Assembly (NCBI GenBank): GCA_964487255.1 | Contig: CAZAQV010000005.1 | Coordinates: forward strand, 124,001-188,000 | DNA: 64,000 nucleotides | Origin: CAZAQV01 sp964487255 | GTDB lineage: Bacteria > Myxococcota_A > Polyangia > Polyangiales > CAZAQV01 | Direction: 5' to 3' | In this document: positions 51,603 through 60,598 of the stretch, piece by piece | Layout: each line of letters begins with the position of its first letter | How positions within the stretch are numbered: position 1 is the first letter of the stretch | Notes under the pieces: model-generated | Told to the model about the DNA's origin: nothing | The model's input: only the letters and a program-made list of their open reading frames with translations | The model's database searches: none | Made by a program: the position numbers and the translations under genes

Positions 51603-52553
51603 GTGAACACGCGTCCCTTGGGCAAGACGAAGATTGAGATGGGCGAAATCACGCTGGGCACTTGGGGGCTCGCCACATCTGCCTATGGCAATCACCCCGG
51701 TGCTGACGACGGTAAGACGCGTCAAGAAGTGTTTGAGTCTGTTCTGCAGAAGGCGCTCGATGCCGGTGTGCGCGACTTCGACGTCGCGCCGCTATGGGAA
51801 GGTTCAGAGCAAACGGTTGCAAAGCTGACCTCCAGCGTGCGCCAAGAGGTTCGGTATATCACGCGCGCTGGAGCGGTGTGGAAAGGCACGCAAGTGATGA
51901 CGCGCTACGAGCCGTACGACTTGATTACGGACTGCGAGGCCTCTCTCAAGCGGCTTCAGACAGAGTCTATCGATGTTTGGCTGTTGCATAACCCACCCGA
52001 GTACCTGCTTCATCGAGATGACTGGGCCAGCACAGCGACACGCCTCAAAGAAGACGGCAAAGTTCGAGCTTGGGGGGTGTCGGTTGGCGACCGCGCCAGC
52101 GCAGATCGCGCACTGGCGGCGGGCGCAGACGTGATTGCGCTCACCTACAACCTGCTCCACAGTGACTTGCTTCATGGGCTCACCAACACCATCGCGCAAA
52201 ACCAGACCGGTGTGTTGGCCCATTCGCCGCTCATGTACGGTTTGCTTGGTGGCCGTTGGACGACGGGGCATACGTTTGCCGAAGGCGACCACCGTCGAGA
52301 CCGCTGGTCGGACTACGCGCTGTCGACACGAATCCGTCAGGTCGAAAAGCTCAGCTTTTTGCAGTCCGAAGGCGAGGTATCGCTCGTAGGACCCGCGCTT
52401 CAGTATGTGCTCGGCAACAAAAGCGTGAGCAGCGTCGTTGTCGGACCGCGCTCGGTCAAGCAACTCAGCTCACTGCTCGACGCGGCCGAACAGTCCGACG
52501 CGCTCAGCGAAGATCTCAAGGCCAAGATCCCCGGCGCCCTCGCCTCGGCTTAG
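51603..52553 (+). CDS. Aldo/keto reductase-family protein with altered active site
   Basis: 316 residues from GTG 51603, an (alpha/beta)8 barrel of the aldo/keto reductase family. The usual catalytic Tyr is replaced: the segment reads FDVAPLWEGSE (Trp65 where Tyr is expected), and the Lys is Arg88 (ITRAG). Asp60 and His129 (LLHNPP) are kept. NADPH-binding residues near the end (VVVGPRSVKQL) are present. Related aldose-dehydrogenase-like members keep Tyr. Activity is therefore doubtful or different. Overlaps the convergent thioredoxin-like gene by 4 bases. Confidence 0.85.
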   Translation: MNTRPLGKTKIEMGEITLGTWGLATSAYGNHPGADDGKTRQEVFESVLQKALDAGVRDFDVAPLWEGSEQTVAKLTSSVRQEVRYITRAGAVWKGTQVMTRYEPYDLITDCEASLKRLQTESIDVWLLHNPPEYLLHRDDWASTATRLKEDGKVRAWGVSVGDRASADRALAAGADVIALTYNLLHSDLLHGLTNTIAQNQTGVLAHSPLMYGLLGGRWTTGHTFAEGDHRRDRWSDYALSTRIRQVEKLSFLQSEGEVSLVGPALQYVLGNKSVSSVVVGPRSVKQLSSLLDAAEQSDALSEDLKAKIPGALASA

Positions 52554-53176
52554 CGGCTCACGGCGTCGAGCGCGTCGAGCGCGACCGCAGAGGACCAATC
52601 GAAGGGTCCATCGTAGCGCAGCCGGATTACGCCCTTTGGATCGACGACCCAGGTTTCCGGAAACAGTTTGCTGCCATACTTCTGTTCGACAACCTCTTTG
52701 TTGGGGTCGAAGAGCACGCGAAGCGGGTTGTCTCGCGGAAATAACTGTGCGATCTCAGCCCAGCTTTCATCCGTCGTTACCGCCACGACCTCAAGGTCGG
52801 GGCGGGACTGTGCCAGATGCGCCAACTCGATCAGCGAGGGCATCTCTTCGACGCATGGCGGGCAGGTGATGCTCCAGAAGTTGAGCACCACGACCTTGCC
52901 GCGGTGGTCTCCGAGAGACCACGGCAAGCCATCTTTGTCCTTGAGGGTAAAATCGGGCGCGAGACGGTTGTTGCCGTAATAGTGAAGGGTGTTCGACTCC
53001 CCCGCCTTGAAGCGATCGAAAGCGGGGCCGAGCATGGCCCGAATCGGCGACTCCTGAGCGCGCTGAACGCCGTCCTTGGCCGCGGCGCCCAACATCAAAA
53101 GTAGCGGGGTGCCGACGACGGCAGCGATGAGCGCGGCGAGTAGGTTCATTGTTCGGGTGGAGCCAGCGAGCGCCAT
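52550..53176 (-). CDS. TlpA-like thioredoxin-fold protein, membrane-anchored
   Basis: 208 residues from ATG 53176. One N-terminal helix (10-34), then the thioredoxin fold with APDFTLKDKDG, VVLNFWSITCPPCVEEMPSL (Cys105, Cys108), and FPETWVVDPKGVIRLRYDG. Exports reductant or oxidant into the periplasm; the CPPC dipeptide is between TlpA/ResA (reductive) forms. The frame upstream to 53371 is not supported. Confidence 0.9.
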   Translation of the reverse strand: MALAGSTRTMNLLAALIAAVVGTPLLLMLGAAAKDGVQRAQESPIRAMLGPAFDRFKAGESNTLHYYGNNRLAPDFTLKDKDGLPWSLGDHRGKVVVLNFWSITCPPCVEEMPSLIELAHLAQSRPDLEVVAVTTDESWAEIAQLFPRDNPLRVLFDPNKEVVEQKYGSKLFPETWVVDPKGVIRLRYDGPFDWSSAVALDALDAVSR

Positions 53177-53288
53177 GGTTCCGACCTTAGCACCGGCGTC
53201 TGGTGTGTGGGCAAAATGAACACATCTGAAGACTTGGCCCAGATGCTCGTCAAACCTGGGGAGAGCCTCTCGAATTCCCTCGAACTTG

Positions 53289-55241
53289 ATGAAAGACGCA
53301 ACACACCCTAAATTTTCAACGGACTTGTCGATGACCCTTGTAAACCACCCCGCTGCCCGCGAGGGACACAAGCAGTGCCCACGCTGTGGTGCGCTTTACG
53401 ATGTCGTAGCCTCCTACTGTCAAAAGGACGGCGCGGTGCTGGTCCTCGAGAACGACACGCCCGACCCCTACATTGGCCAAGTTCTTCTCCAGCAGTTCAA
53501 GATCGAAGAGCAGGTTGGGGCTGGCGGCATGGGTACCGTCTACCGCGCGCACCAAAAGACGCTCGGTCGCGATGTGGCGATCAAAATCTTGCATCCCGAA
53601 TTGGTTCGCGACCGAGACGCGGTGCAACGATTTCGGCGCGAGGCGCGGGTGACAACCTCACTTGAGCACCCCAACGTGGTCAACGTCTTCTTGTTCGGGC
53701 AGTTGCCCGACAAGAACCTGTACTTGGTCATGGAGTACCTCGAGGGACGTTCACTCATCGACGTGCTCGCTGAAGACGGACCCCTGACCCTTGAGCGTGC
53801 ATTGCACATCGCAATCCAAATTTCCTCGGGCATTGGCGAAGCACACCACCAAGGCGTGATCCATCGTGACGTCAAACCAGAGAACGTCATCCTCGTCTCG
53901 CGCGCTGGTGACGACGATTTCGTGAAAGTGGTCGACTTCGGCATCGCCCGTTTTTTGAGCGGCGAATCGACAGCCACGAAGGCTGGCTTGGTGTTTGGCA
54001 CGGCGCGCTACATCTCGCCCGAGGCTGCGGAGGGGCTGCCGACCGACACGCGCAGCGACGTGTATTCCATTGGGACATTGGCCTACCAGCTGCTGTGCGG
54101 AGAAACGCCCTTCGACTCACCTTCGCCTGTTGCGCTGCTCATGCAGCACGTCCACGAGACACCACCCGACTTGCGGACCCGGACACGCGGCGACTTGGTT
54201 CCTGACGCGGTGGCTGACGTCATCATGCAGGCGATCGAAAAGGATCCCGATGCGCGCTTTTCCACCGCGTCCGAGTTGGCCGAGGCGCTTACGCATGCGG
54301 CACTTGAGGCGGACGTGGACTTGCAGCGTTTTAAGACGCGACCTCCAGCCGCAGGTTCGCGAAGCCGGATCAAGCCTCCGAAGAAAGAGTCGTCGCCGCG
54401 GGTGCCGATGCGGCCACCGGCATTGCCCAAGCAGTCGGACGTCCAGAACTCTCCTACGTTGGCGGGTGCGCCCAATCCGATTTCAAATACGGCTTCGATT
54501 ACGCTCCCGAGCCAGAGTATTCGACCTAGCGCGAAGGCGCCTTCGTCGGACGAGGGTGGTTCGCAGCAGCCTATGCCATGGTGGGCCGTGATGCTCGCGG
54601 TGCTGGTGCTCGTAGCCATCGCAGTTGGCGTGTACGCCGTGCGCGAAACGCGCAGCGTAGTGGCGGAACCCACGTCGCATGCCGTGCCAGAGTTGATCGA
54701 GGTTCCCGCGCCGCCGAGCGAGAAGCCCGTCGAGCAGGAGCAAGAACAGGTCGAAGCGCCGACGCGCGCGCCCGACCACGGAACGATCGTGCTCAAACCA
54801 GACCCGCCCATTTACGGACAAGAGGTGGAGTTCGTCGCGATTCCGACCGTGGAGATCCGCAACGATAAAGCCGTGCGTTTCGAGATCCGTGACGAGAGCG
54901 GCTGGCGCAGGACGATCGACACGGTCAAAAACGGCACGCACTATGAAGGCTCACGCCGGTTATTTCGTAGCGGCCAGTATACGGTCAGGCTTGAAGGGTT
55001 CGAGCCCCCGCTCGAGCGTTCGTTCACAATCGCGCGACCTGCGAACAACGATTACGATGCGCCCACCGTCACTCGGACGTGGGACCCGCCAGCGACCACC
55101 GGAACCACGCCGACGACGACTGAGACTACGACCGACACGCCGGTCAAAGAGCCCGACAGCATCGACTGGGGCGTACCCAAGTCCAAAAAGGGGTCTTCAG
55201 GCTCCTCGAGCGGCGGCATCGACTGGACCGTCCCCGAATAG
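53289..55241 (+). CDS. Zinc-ribbon Ser/Thr protein kinase, single-pass membrane
   Basis: 650 residues (ATG 53289; ATG 53331 is a good alternative). A zinc-ribbon-like CPRCG...YCQKDG leader (Cys30, Cys33, Cys44) precedes a complete Hanks-type kinase (about 68-335): GAGGMGTVYRA, Lys99 in AIKIL, HRDVKPENV, DFGIA, TARYISPEAAEG. A Ser/Pro linker, one membrane helix (about 432-455, WWAVMLAVLVLVAIAVGVYAV), and a periplasmic beta-rich domain with a Thr/Pro tail. This is the common myxobacterial receptor-kinase layout. Could phosphorylate the FHA ligand of the diguanylate cyclase, which is inference. Confidence 0.95.
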   Translation: MKDATHPKFSTDLSMTLVNHPAAREGHKQCPRCGALYDVVASYCQKDGAVLVLENDTPDPYIGQVLLQQFKIEEQVGAGGMGTVYRAHQKTLGRDVAIKILHPELVRDRDAVQRFRREARVTTSLEHPNVVNVFLFGQLPDKNLYLVMEYLEGRSLIDVLAEDGPLTLERALHIAIQISSGIGEAHHQGVIHRDVKPENVILVSRAGDDDFVKVVDFGIARFLSGESTATKAGLVFGTARYISPEAAEGLPTDTRSDVYSIGTLAYQLLCGETPFDSPSPVALLMQHVHETPPDLRTRTRGDLVPDAVADVIMQAIEKDPDARFSTASELAEALTHAALEADVDLQRFKTRPPAAGSRSRIKPPKKESSPRVPMRPPALPKQSDVQNSPTLAGAPNPISNTASITLPSQSIRPSAKAPSSDEGGSQQPMPWWAVMLAVLVLVAIAVGVYAVRETRSVVAEPTSHAVPELIEVPAPPSEKPVEQEQEQVEAPTRAPDHGTIVLKPDPPIYGQEVEFVAIPTVEIRNDKAVRFEIRDESGWRRTIDTVKNGTHYEGSRRLFRSGQYTVRLEGFEPPLERSFTIARPANNDYDAPTVTRTWDPPATTGTTPTTTETTTDTPVKEPDSIDWGVPKSKKGSSGSSSGGIDWTVPE

Positions 55242-55245
55242 TTCC

Positions 55246-55440
55246 GCTAGCGAAGAACCAACGCGATGAGCGCTCTTTCGAGAAGCTGATTTTGCCGCTT
55301 CGCCTGTCTTCTTGACTCAGAACCAACGCGATGAGCGTTCGCAGCCTTAGAAACCGGACCTGCCGCGATGAGCGCTCTTTTCGAGAAGCCAATCTGCTAT
55401 TTGCAGATTGCTGCTTTGCAGAAAAGGCTAGCGAAGAGCC
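55246..55440 (-). repeat. Dispersed repeat element copy C, inverted and expanded
   Basis: Read on the minus strand it begins GGCTCTTCGCTAG (55428-55440), then a hairpin CAATCTGC/GCAGATTG with a TATTT-type loop (55390-55410), then three copies of CGCTCATCGCG, and ends GGTTCTTCGCTAGCGG (55246). The module order equals elements A and B. A 21-base segment (55298-55318) matches pdhC 3630-3650 at 20 positions. No gene in 55242-55663; beyond 55440 only an unsupported extension of fbp. Confidence 0.75.
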
Positions 55441-55663
55441 ATAGGTAGAGCCCCGTCCTCCCCCTTGTTTACGTCGCCAAAATGTAGAGTTGTAGGTGGG
55501 ACACTGTGGCATGCGTTCGTTTTGTGCGAGCGCAAAGCACAGGATGAGTGTGCACCTACTCCGCGGCATGTGTAGTTCACAGGCCGGGGTTTTCGTGTCA
55601 CGTTTGCCTGCGATGAACGCTGCTTCACATTCCATCGGTCCGGTCGGAACCGCGATTCCAGGC

Positions 55664-56650
55664 ATGTCTTTAGAACGGCATATCCAACAAAGGCAACGCC
55701 ATGTTCCAGATGCCACCGGTGACTTCACCGGACTCTTTATGCAGATATCGCTGGCCGCGAAGATTATCCACTCGCGCGTCACGCGTGCGGGGCTTGCGGG
55801 TATTTTGGGTCTTGTTGGCAAAACCAACGTGCAAGGGGAGGAGGTCGCGAAGCTCGACTTGTTTGCCAACCAAGTTCTGATCAAGTCTGTCGAGGCGGGC
55901 GGCCATGTTTGTATCATGGCGAGCGAAGAGAACGAAGATGCCATCCGCATTCCAGCGGAGTACCCGGCTGGAAAATACGTGCTGATGTTCGACCCTCTCG
56001 ACGGCTCGGGAAACATCGACATCAACGCCACGATCGGAACCATCTTTTCCATTCACCGACGCAAAAGCGAAGGCGGACGCGGCAAGCTCTCCGACTGCTT
56101 GCAGCCAGGGCATGAACAGGTCGCCGCGGGCTACATCATCTTCGGTTCCTCAACCATTCTCGTCTATTCGGACGGCCAAGAAGTCTTCGGCTTTACCATG
56201 GATCCAAGCATTGGCGAGTTCTTGCTCTCGCATGACCGCATGAAGATCCCCAAGCGTGGTAGCAAGTACTCCATCAACGAAGGCAACCGTCCTTACTGGG
56301 AACAGCCGGTTCGCGATTGGGTGGACTGGCTCAAACAAGAGGATGAAGCGACGGGTCGACCGTATGGCTTGCGATACATCGGCGCCATGGTGGCGGACTT
56401 TCATCGCACTTTGTTGCGCGGCGGCATCTTTGCTTATCCAGCCGACTCGCGGAAGCCCGGAGGCAAGCTGCGCTTGCTCTACGAGTGCGCGCCATTGGCG
56501 TTCATCTGTGAAGCCGCTGGCGGTGCCGCGAGCGACGGCAAACAACGCATTCTCGACATCGAGCCAAAGTCGCTGCACCAACGCACACCGATGTTTGTGG
56601 GCAGCGTTGAGGACGTCGAAGACTGCCTCAAGTTTGTCGGCCGCGGCTGA
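55664..56650 (+). CDS. fbp: Fructose-1,6-bisphosphatase, class I
   Basis: 328 residues, near E. coli Fbp in length. ATG 55664 (MSLERHIQQRQRHV) aligns with the family start; the frame extends upstream to 55496 without similarity. Landmarks: AKIIHSRVTRAGLAGILGLVGKTNVQGEEVAKLDLFAN, SEENED, FDPLDGSGNIDIN metal site, GYIIFGSSTILVYS. Gluconeogenesis, cytosol. It sits right after the repeat-rich gap. Confidence 0.96.
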   Translation: MSLERHIQQRQRHVPDATGDFTGLFMQISLAAKIIHSRVTRAGLAGILGLVGKTNVQGEEVAKLDLFANQVLIKSVEAGGHVCIMASEENEDAIRIPAEYPAGKYVLMFDPLDGSGNIDINATIGTIFSIHRRKSEGGRGKLSDCLQPGHEQVAAGYIIFGSSTILVYSDGQEVFGFTMDPSIGEFLLSHDRMKIPKRGSKYSINEGNRPYWEQPVRDWVDWLKQEDEATGRPYGLRYIGAMVADFHRTLLRGGIFAYPADSRKPGGKLRLLYECAPLAFICEAAGGAASDGKQRILDIEPKSLHQRTPMFVGSVEDVEDCLKFVGRG

Positions 56651-56664
56651 GTCGAGAGTCCACC

Positions 56665-57111
56665 ATGAATGCATTGCCCTCTCTTCGTTACGTCGCTGGG
56701 TGTTCCCTGTGGTTTTTCGCGGTCCTCAGCGTTGGCGCTTGTAACGGACCCGAGGTGCATCGCGAGATCGGCGCTGTACGTGACCAAGTCGCTCAATTGT
56801 CGCGCAAGCTGGACGAGATCGAGGAGGGCATTGCAGATGTGGACGCGAGGCTTGAAGAGCTCTCGGTCAAAGCTTCTGTTGAGCAGGTGCCTGACCGTTA
56901 TGAGCGACACTGCACGACGGTGCGCATTGCGGATGCCAAGACGCCGGGCGGTCCTGACATCGTTCGCTTACACGAAGCGACGTTGCGGGTTACGGATGGT
57001 GATAACGGCGTGATCGTTGTTGAGGGGCGTGCGGAAGGGCGAGAGATTAAAGAATCGAAGACGTTTGCAAGCGCAGCGTTTGTCGCTCACTGTCTTGAGC
57101 CGCAAAAGTAG
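56665..57111 (+). CDS. Small coiled-coil lipoprotein
   Basis: 148 residues. Signal to VLSVGAC (about residue 26), a heptad-type coiled coil (about 36-75, EIGAVRDQVAQLSRKLDEIEEGIADVDARLEELS), then a compact domain with two Cys (HCTTVRIADAKTPGG, FVAHCLEP). It follows fbp by 14 bases but converges on the thioesterase gene 6 bases away. No family recognised. Confidence 0.7.
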   Translation: MNALPSLRYVAGCSLWFFAVLSVGACNGPEVHREIGAVRDQVAQLSRKLDEIEEGIADVDARLEELSVKASVEQVPDRYERHCTTVRIADAKTPGGPDIVRLHEATLRVTDGDNGVIVVEGRAEGREIKESKTFASAAFVAHCLEPQK

Positions 57112-57117
57112 GCGCGT

Positions 57118-57591
57118 TTAGCGACCACGTTTGCGGGCGATGCGTTCTTGTTTGCGGGCGGAGGCGGCTTCGGCGCGCGCTCTCTCTTCATCGCTTCGGC
57201 ACTCCAGCGAGGGAACGGGTGACGGCTTTCCAGTCTCGTCGATGTTGACAAAGGTGAGAAGCGCGTCGGCGCAGGTTGTGCGGGCGCGCGTTGCGCGGTC
57301 CTCAACCTCGACGTGCACGCCGACCTCGACCGAGGTGCGGAAGGCTGCATTGATCTGCCCGGTGAGCAAGACGACGTCGCCCTTTCTGATGGGAGCGAGA
57401 AAGACCAGTTCGTCGATGGCGGCGGTGACGGCGACCCGCCCGCAGTGTCGCTGGGCCGTGATCGCCGCGCAAATATCCACCCAACCCATCACCGCGCCGC
57501 CGAACGCCGTCCCGAGCGCGTTGGTATGTTGCGGCAGGACGATCTCTGTCATATGTGTAAGCGACTGCTCGACCGTACGTGACGTGGACAC
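57118..57591 (-). CDS. YciA-type acyl-CoA thioesterase
   Basis: 157 residues from GTG 57591. Hotdog-fold thioesterase: NALGTAFGGAVMGWVDICAAITAQRHCGRVAVTAAIDELVFLAPIRKGDVV, followed by the strand-rich half and a basic tail (RKQERIARKRGR). Hydrolyses acyl-CoA in the cytosol; chain length unknown. Divergent from the AAA ATPase gene (44 bases). Confidence 0.9.
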   Translation of the reverse strand: MSTSRTVEQSLTHMTEIVLPQHTNALGTAFGGAVMGWVDICAAITAQRHCGRVAVTAAIDELVFLAPIRKGDVVLLTGQINAAFRTSVEVGVHVEVEDRATRARTTCADALLTFVNIDETGKPSPVPSLECRSDEERARAEAASARKQERIARKRGR

Positions 57592-57635
57592 CGTGAAAGT
57601 CTACACGAGCCGCGCTTCTGGTACGATAGTTCTCG

Positions 57636-59126
57636 ATGGTTTCGCCTGAACCATGTGCTGTGCAGATCGAAGAGTTTGAGGTTCTGCTTCGAGCCCACCA
57701 TCCCCTGGTCTGGGTTGACTCGCTTGAAAGCGACCGCGTTGATGCACTGTTGCGCGCGGTTGCCGAGAACCTGAGCCTGCCCTACTTCCGCTGGGATGCG
57801 CACGGAGGTCTCAAGCGTGACGGCATGGAACAAGCCGTCTATTCCACGGAAAAACCTGGCGCTGCGTTGGCACATGCGCTCAAGTCGGGCGAGTCGCTTT
57901 ACTACTTGACCGATGTCGGTGATTTTCTCGAGAGCCCACCATTGCGTGCGCAGTTTCGACAGGTCCACGACCAGCTTTACGAGCACCGCGGCGCAGTGGT
58001 GTTGTCGGGAAGCGAGATTCCCGAATCGCTTCAACCTCTGTTCACGCACGTTCGCCTCGCGCCACCCTCCCTTGAGGCATACCGGAAATTCGTCGTGCAG
58101 ACGCTGCGCGACCTGCAGATGCGCATGACGTTCTCCGTCAATCTTGAAGGCAAAGAGGTCACAGAGCTTTTGCAGCACCTGCGCGGGCTCAGCATGCGAG
58201 AGGTTCGGCGCATTATTACGCGCGCTGTCACCGAAGATGGGGCACTCGACATCGGCGACTTGGTACACGTCCTCGACGCCAAAAAAGACGTCATTCGGCG
58301 TTCGGGTGTCCTTGAATATTACGCGAGTGAAGAGTCGATCGTTGATGTTGCCGGGATGCCGCAGCTCAAAAAGTGGCTGTCCCACCGTAAGTCGGCATTC
58401 ACGGAGCCTGAGCGCGCCAAGAGTTTTGGACTCGTTGCGCCCAAGGGCCTGTTGTTGCTCGGTGTTCAGGGCTGTGGCAAGAGCCTCTGTGCCAAGGCCG
58501 TCGCGAGCGCGTGGCACTTGCCGCTCGTTCGACTCGACCCGGGTGCTCTGTACAACAAGTACATGGGTGAGACCGAGCGCAATTTCCGAAAAGCGATGAG
58601 TACGGCGGAAGCGATGGCACCGATCGTTCTTTGGATCGACGAGGTCGAGAAGGCCTTCGCAAGTGAGGGCAGTTCGGACGCCGGAACGAGCAAGCGCATC
58701 CTGGGCACGTTCTTGACCTGGCTCAACGACAAGAAGGACCCGGTGTTCGTGATCGCCACAGCCAACGATATCAGCGCGCTCCCTCCAGAGCTGCTTCGCA
58801 AGGGGCGATTCGACGAGATCTTCTTTGTCGACTTGCCGGACGCTTCTGCACGCGAAGACATCTTCGCGGTCCACCTCCGTCGTCGTGGGCGTGACCCGCG
58901 ACGCTTCGATTTGCCGCGGCTCGCACAGGCCACTGAGGGCTTTAGCGGAGCCGAGATCGAGCAGGTTGTTGTCTCGGCGCTTTACGCGTGTTTTGCAGCG
59001 AACGAAGAGCTGTCCATGACTCCGTTGCTCGACGAAACGGAGGCCACGCGGCCGCTGTCAGTGATGATGGGGGAGAAGATCGTGGCGCTTCGCGCGTGGG
59101 CCATAGACAAAGCCGTCCGCGCGTAA
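57636..59126 (+). CDS. Ycf46-type AAA ATPase
   Basis: 496 residues. Non-ATPase N-terminal domain (about 1-220), then an AAA module with the Ycf46 hallmark KGLLLLGVQGCGKSLCAKAVASAWHLPL (Walker A near 276), VLWIDEVEKAFAS (Walker B near 331), TANDISALPPELLRKGRFDEIFFVDLPD with the sensor and Arg-finger region, and the C-terminal helical lid. Ycf46 proteins occur in cyanobacteria, plastids and bacteria; role in carbon metabolism regulation is suspected. Preceded by the thioesterase. Confidence 0.93.
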   Translation: MVSPEPCAVQIEEFEVLLRAHHPLVWVDSLESDRVDALLRAVAENLSLPYFRWDAHGGLKRDGMEQAVYSTEKPGAALAHALKSGESLYYLTDVGDFLESPPLRAQFRQVHDQLYEHRGAVVLSGSEIPESLQPLFTHVRLAPPSLEAYRKFVVQTLRDLQMRMTFSVNLEGKEVTELLQHLRGLSMREVRRIITRAVTEDGALDIGDLVHVLDAKKDVIRRSGVLEYYASEESIVDVAGMPQLKKWLSHRKSAFTEPERAKSFGLVAPKGLLLLGVQGCGKSLCAKAVASAWHLPLVRLDPGALYNKYMGETERNFRKAMSTAEAMAPIVLWIDEVEKAFASEGSSDAGTSKRILGTFLTWLNDKKDPVFVIATANDISALPPELLRKGRFDEIFFVDLPDASAREDIFAVHLRRRGRDPRRFDLPRLAQATEGFSGAEIEQVVVSALYACFAANEELSMTPLLDETEATRPLSVMMGEKIVALRAWAIDKAVRA

Positions 59127-59229
59127 GGGTTAGACTTGGCTGTGACGTCCACCCACGATCGTGGCGTGACGCCACGGAAGAGCAGGCTCGATCTTTGCGA
59201 AGGTCGAAAGAAACGGCTTGGTACGTAAC

Positions 59230-59580
59230 ATGCACGCTCTATGGGGCATGAACTTTCCATTCACCAACAAGAAGCAGACTCGTATCACGAAAACGCATGT
59301 CGCAGCTGGTGTAGGAGCCGCGGCTGGTGCGGGCCTCTTGGCCTACGGTGTGAAACGACTTCTCGACGCTCGCAAACGCCGCCTTGCTGCACAGCAAGAA
59401 AGTACCGCTCTCGAAGCGCGCCCGGTGAGCAGCGATAACGCCGCTGTGTCCGATCCTGTGGTCAAAGAGCCGGTGCGCGGTTTCGCCAGCAACGTGCGAC
59501 CTCAGAACCGTGTTGACCGCGAGAGCTTCAACTCGTTTCCCGCGAGCGACTCGCCATCGCACATGCCCGGCGTTGGCTAA
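59230..59580 (+). CDS. Small membrane protein with SFPASD-like tail
   Basis: 116 residues. One membrane helix (about 26-42, VAAGVGAAAGAGLLAYGVKR) near the N-terminus, a basic then acidic region, and the tail ESFNSFPASDSPSH, a short motif (SFPASDPP) met at the C-termini of many bacterial proteins of unknown role. ATG 59230 or 59248 both possible. Follows the AAA ATPase by 103 bases. Confidence 0.55.
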   Translation: MHALWGMNFPFTNKKQTRITKTHVAAGVGAAAGAGLLAYGVKRLLDARKRRLAAQQESTALEARPVSSDNAAVSDPVVKEPVRGFASNVRPQNRVDRESFNSFPASDSPSHMPGVG

Positions 59581-59598
59581 ACAGCCTGGCGCAGGGCC

Positions 59599-60507
59599 TT
59601 AGAAAAGGTCGTCGGCCTGCTGCAAATAGCGCTCGGCGCGACGACGGGCGATCTTGTTTGAAAGCCGTGTGGCCTGTACGTCGCCGGCCTCGATGATCTC
59701 CATCAGGAGCTTGTGGAAAAGCTTCCGATCCTGCTGCGATACCGCGTAGACGCGCGCGTAGTTGAGCTGGGCGAGGTGATAGCTTCGGCCTGTTTTTGCT
59801 AGGACTTCCTCGAATAGTGCTTTGGCCCCATCTGGGTCACCGCCGAGCGCTTCGGGGAAGTTTGCCTTTACGACAGCCAAAAAGAGTTTGCCCGAGTAGT
59901 TGAAGAAGGCCGGGTCGAGCTTGACGGAGTGCTCGATCAATGTCCGAGCGTGTGTGAGATCGGCGACGAGAGCAGGGTCATCTTTCGCCGTGTTGATCGC
60001 GCGCCCCCAACAATAGCCAGCCCAAAAGAGCGCAGGCGCGTCGTCTTCGTCATCAAAGTTCTCCTCAAGCCAAGCCTTTAGCTGCTCCGGCTTGTTCTTG
60101 AGCTGAGCCCGGAACTCGTCTTCTTCGTTCTCAAGGACCGTGAATGCCAGGTGGCGACCGCGCAGATACATCCAGCGCGCGCGCGCCCACAAGCGCTCTT
60201 CCTTTTCGAAGTCGGAGCCGTCCAGCTGCTCGATTTCGTCTTCGACCCAACCATAGCCGTAACTTGAGTAGGCCTTGGCGAGCGACAGCAGCACAGTTTC
60301 GCTGTCGGGGATGGTTCTGAGCACAACCTCGAGCTGCATGATGCTGCCTGGAATGCCCTCTCCGACCAGCCCGTAGTCGAAATGTGTCTCCGTGGCAGAT
60401 GCGCCGTGCTTGACGATACCGGCTTGGGTGCCGGCCGCGATCTGTTTAGTATTACAGCCAACCGACAGCAGGCTGGCCAACGAGCAGAGTAGGAGAAGAA
60501 ATCGCAT
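59599..60507 (-). CDS. TatT-like (TRAP-associated T component) lipoprotein
   Basis: 302 residues from ATG 60507. Signal LLLLCSLASLLSVGC, then a helical TPR-like domain. The stretch APALFWAGYCWGRAINTAKDDPALVADLTHARTLIEHSVKLDPAFF is typical of the TatT/TP0956 family, periplasmic partners of TRAP transporters. No TRAP transporter gene is here. Convergent with the small membrane protein gene, divergent from the next. Confidence 0.85.
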   Translation of the reverse strand: MRFLLLLCSLASLLSVGCNTKQIAAGTQAGIVKHGASATETHFDYGLVGEGIPGSIMQLEVVLRTIPDSETVLLSLAKAYSSYGYGWVEDEIEQLDGSDFEKEERLWARARWMYLRGRHLAFTVLENEEDEFRAQLKNKPEQLKAWLEENFDDEDDAPALFWAGYCWGRAINTAKDDPALVADLTHARTLIEHSVKLDPAFFNYSGKLFLAVVKANFPEALGGDPDGAKALFEEVLAKTGRSYHLAQLNYARVYAVSQQDRKLFHKLLMEIIEAGDVQATRLSNKIARRRAERYLQQADDLF

Positions 60508-60598
60508 GCGGCGTTGATAAGCGCGGTTCGTACCAAACGCAACCCCGCCCGAGACTTTCACGATGGTGCAGTGGCATCGAACCCGCTACCATCACCGG

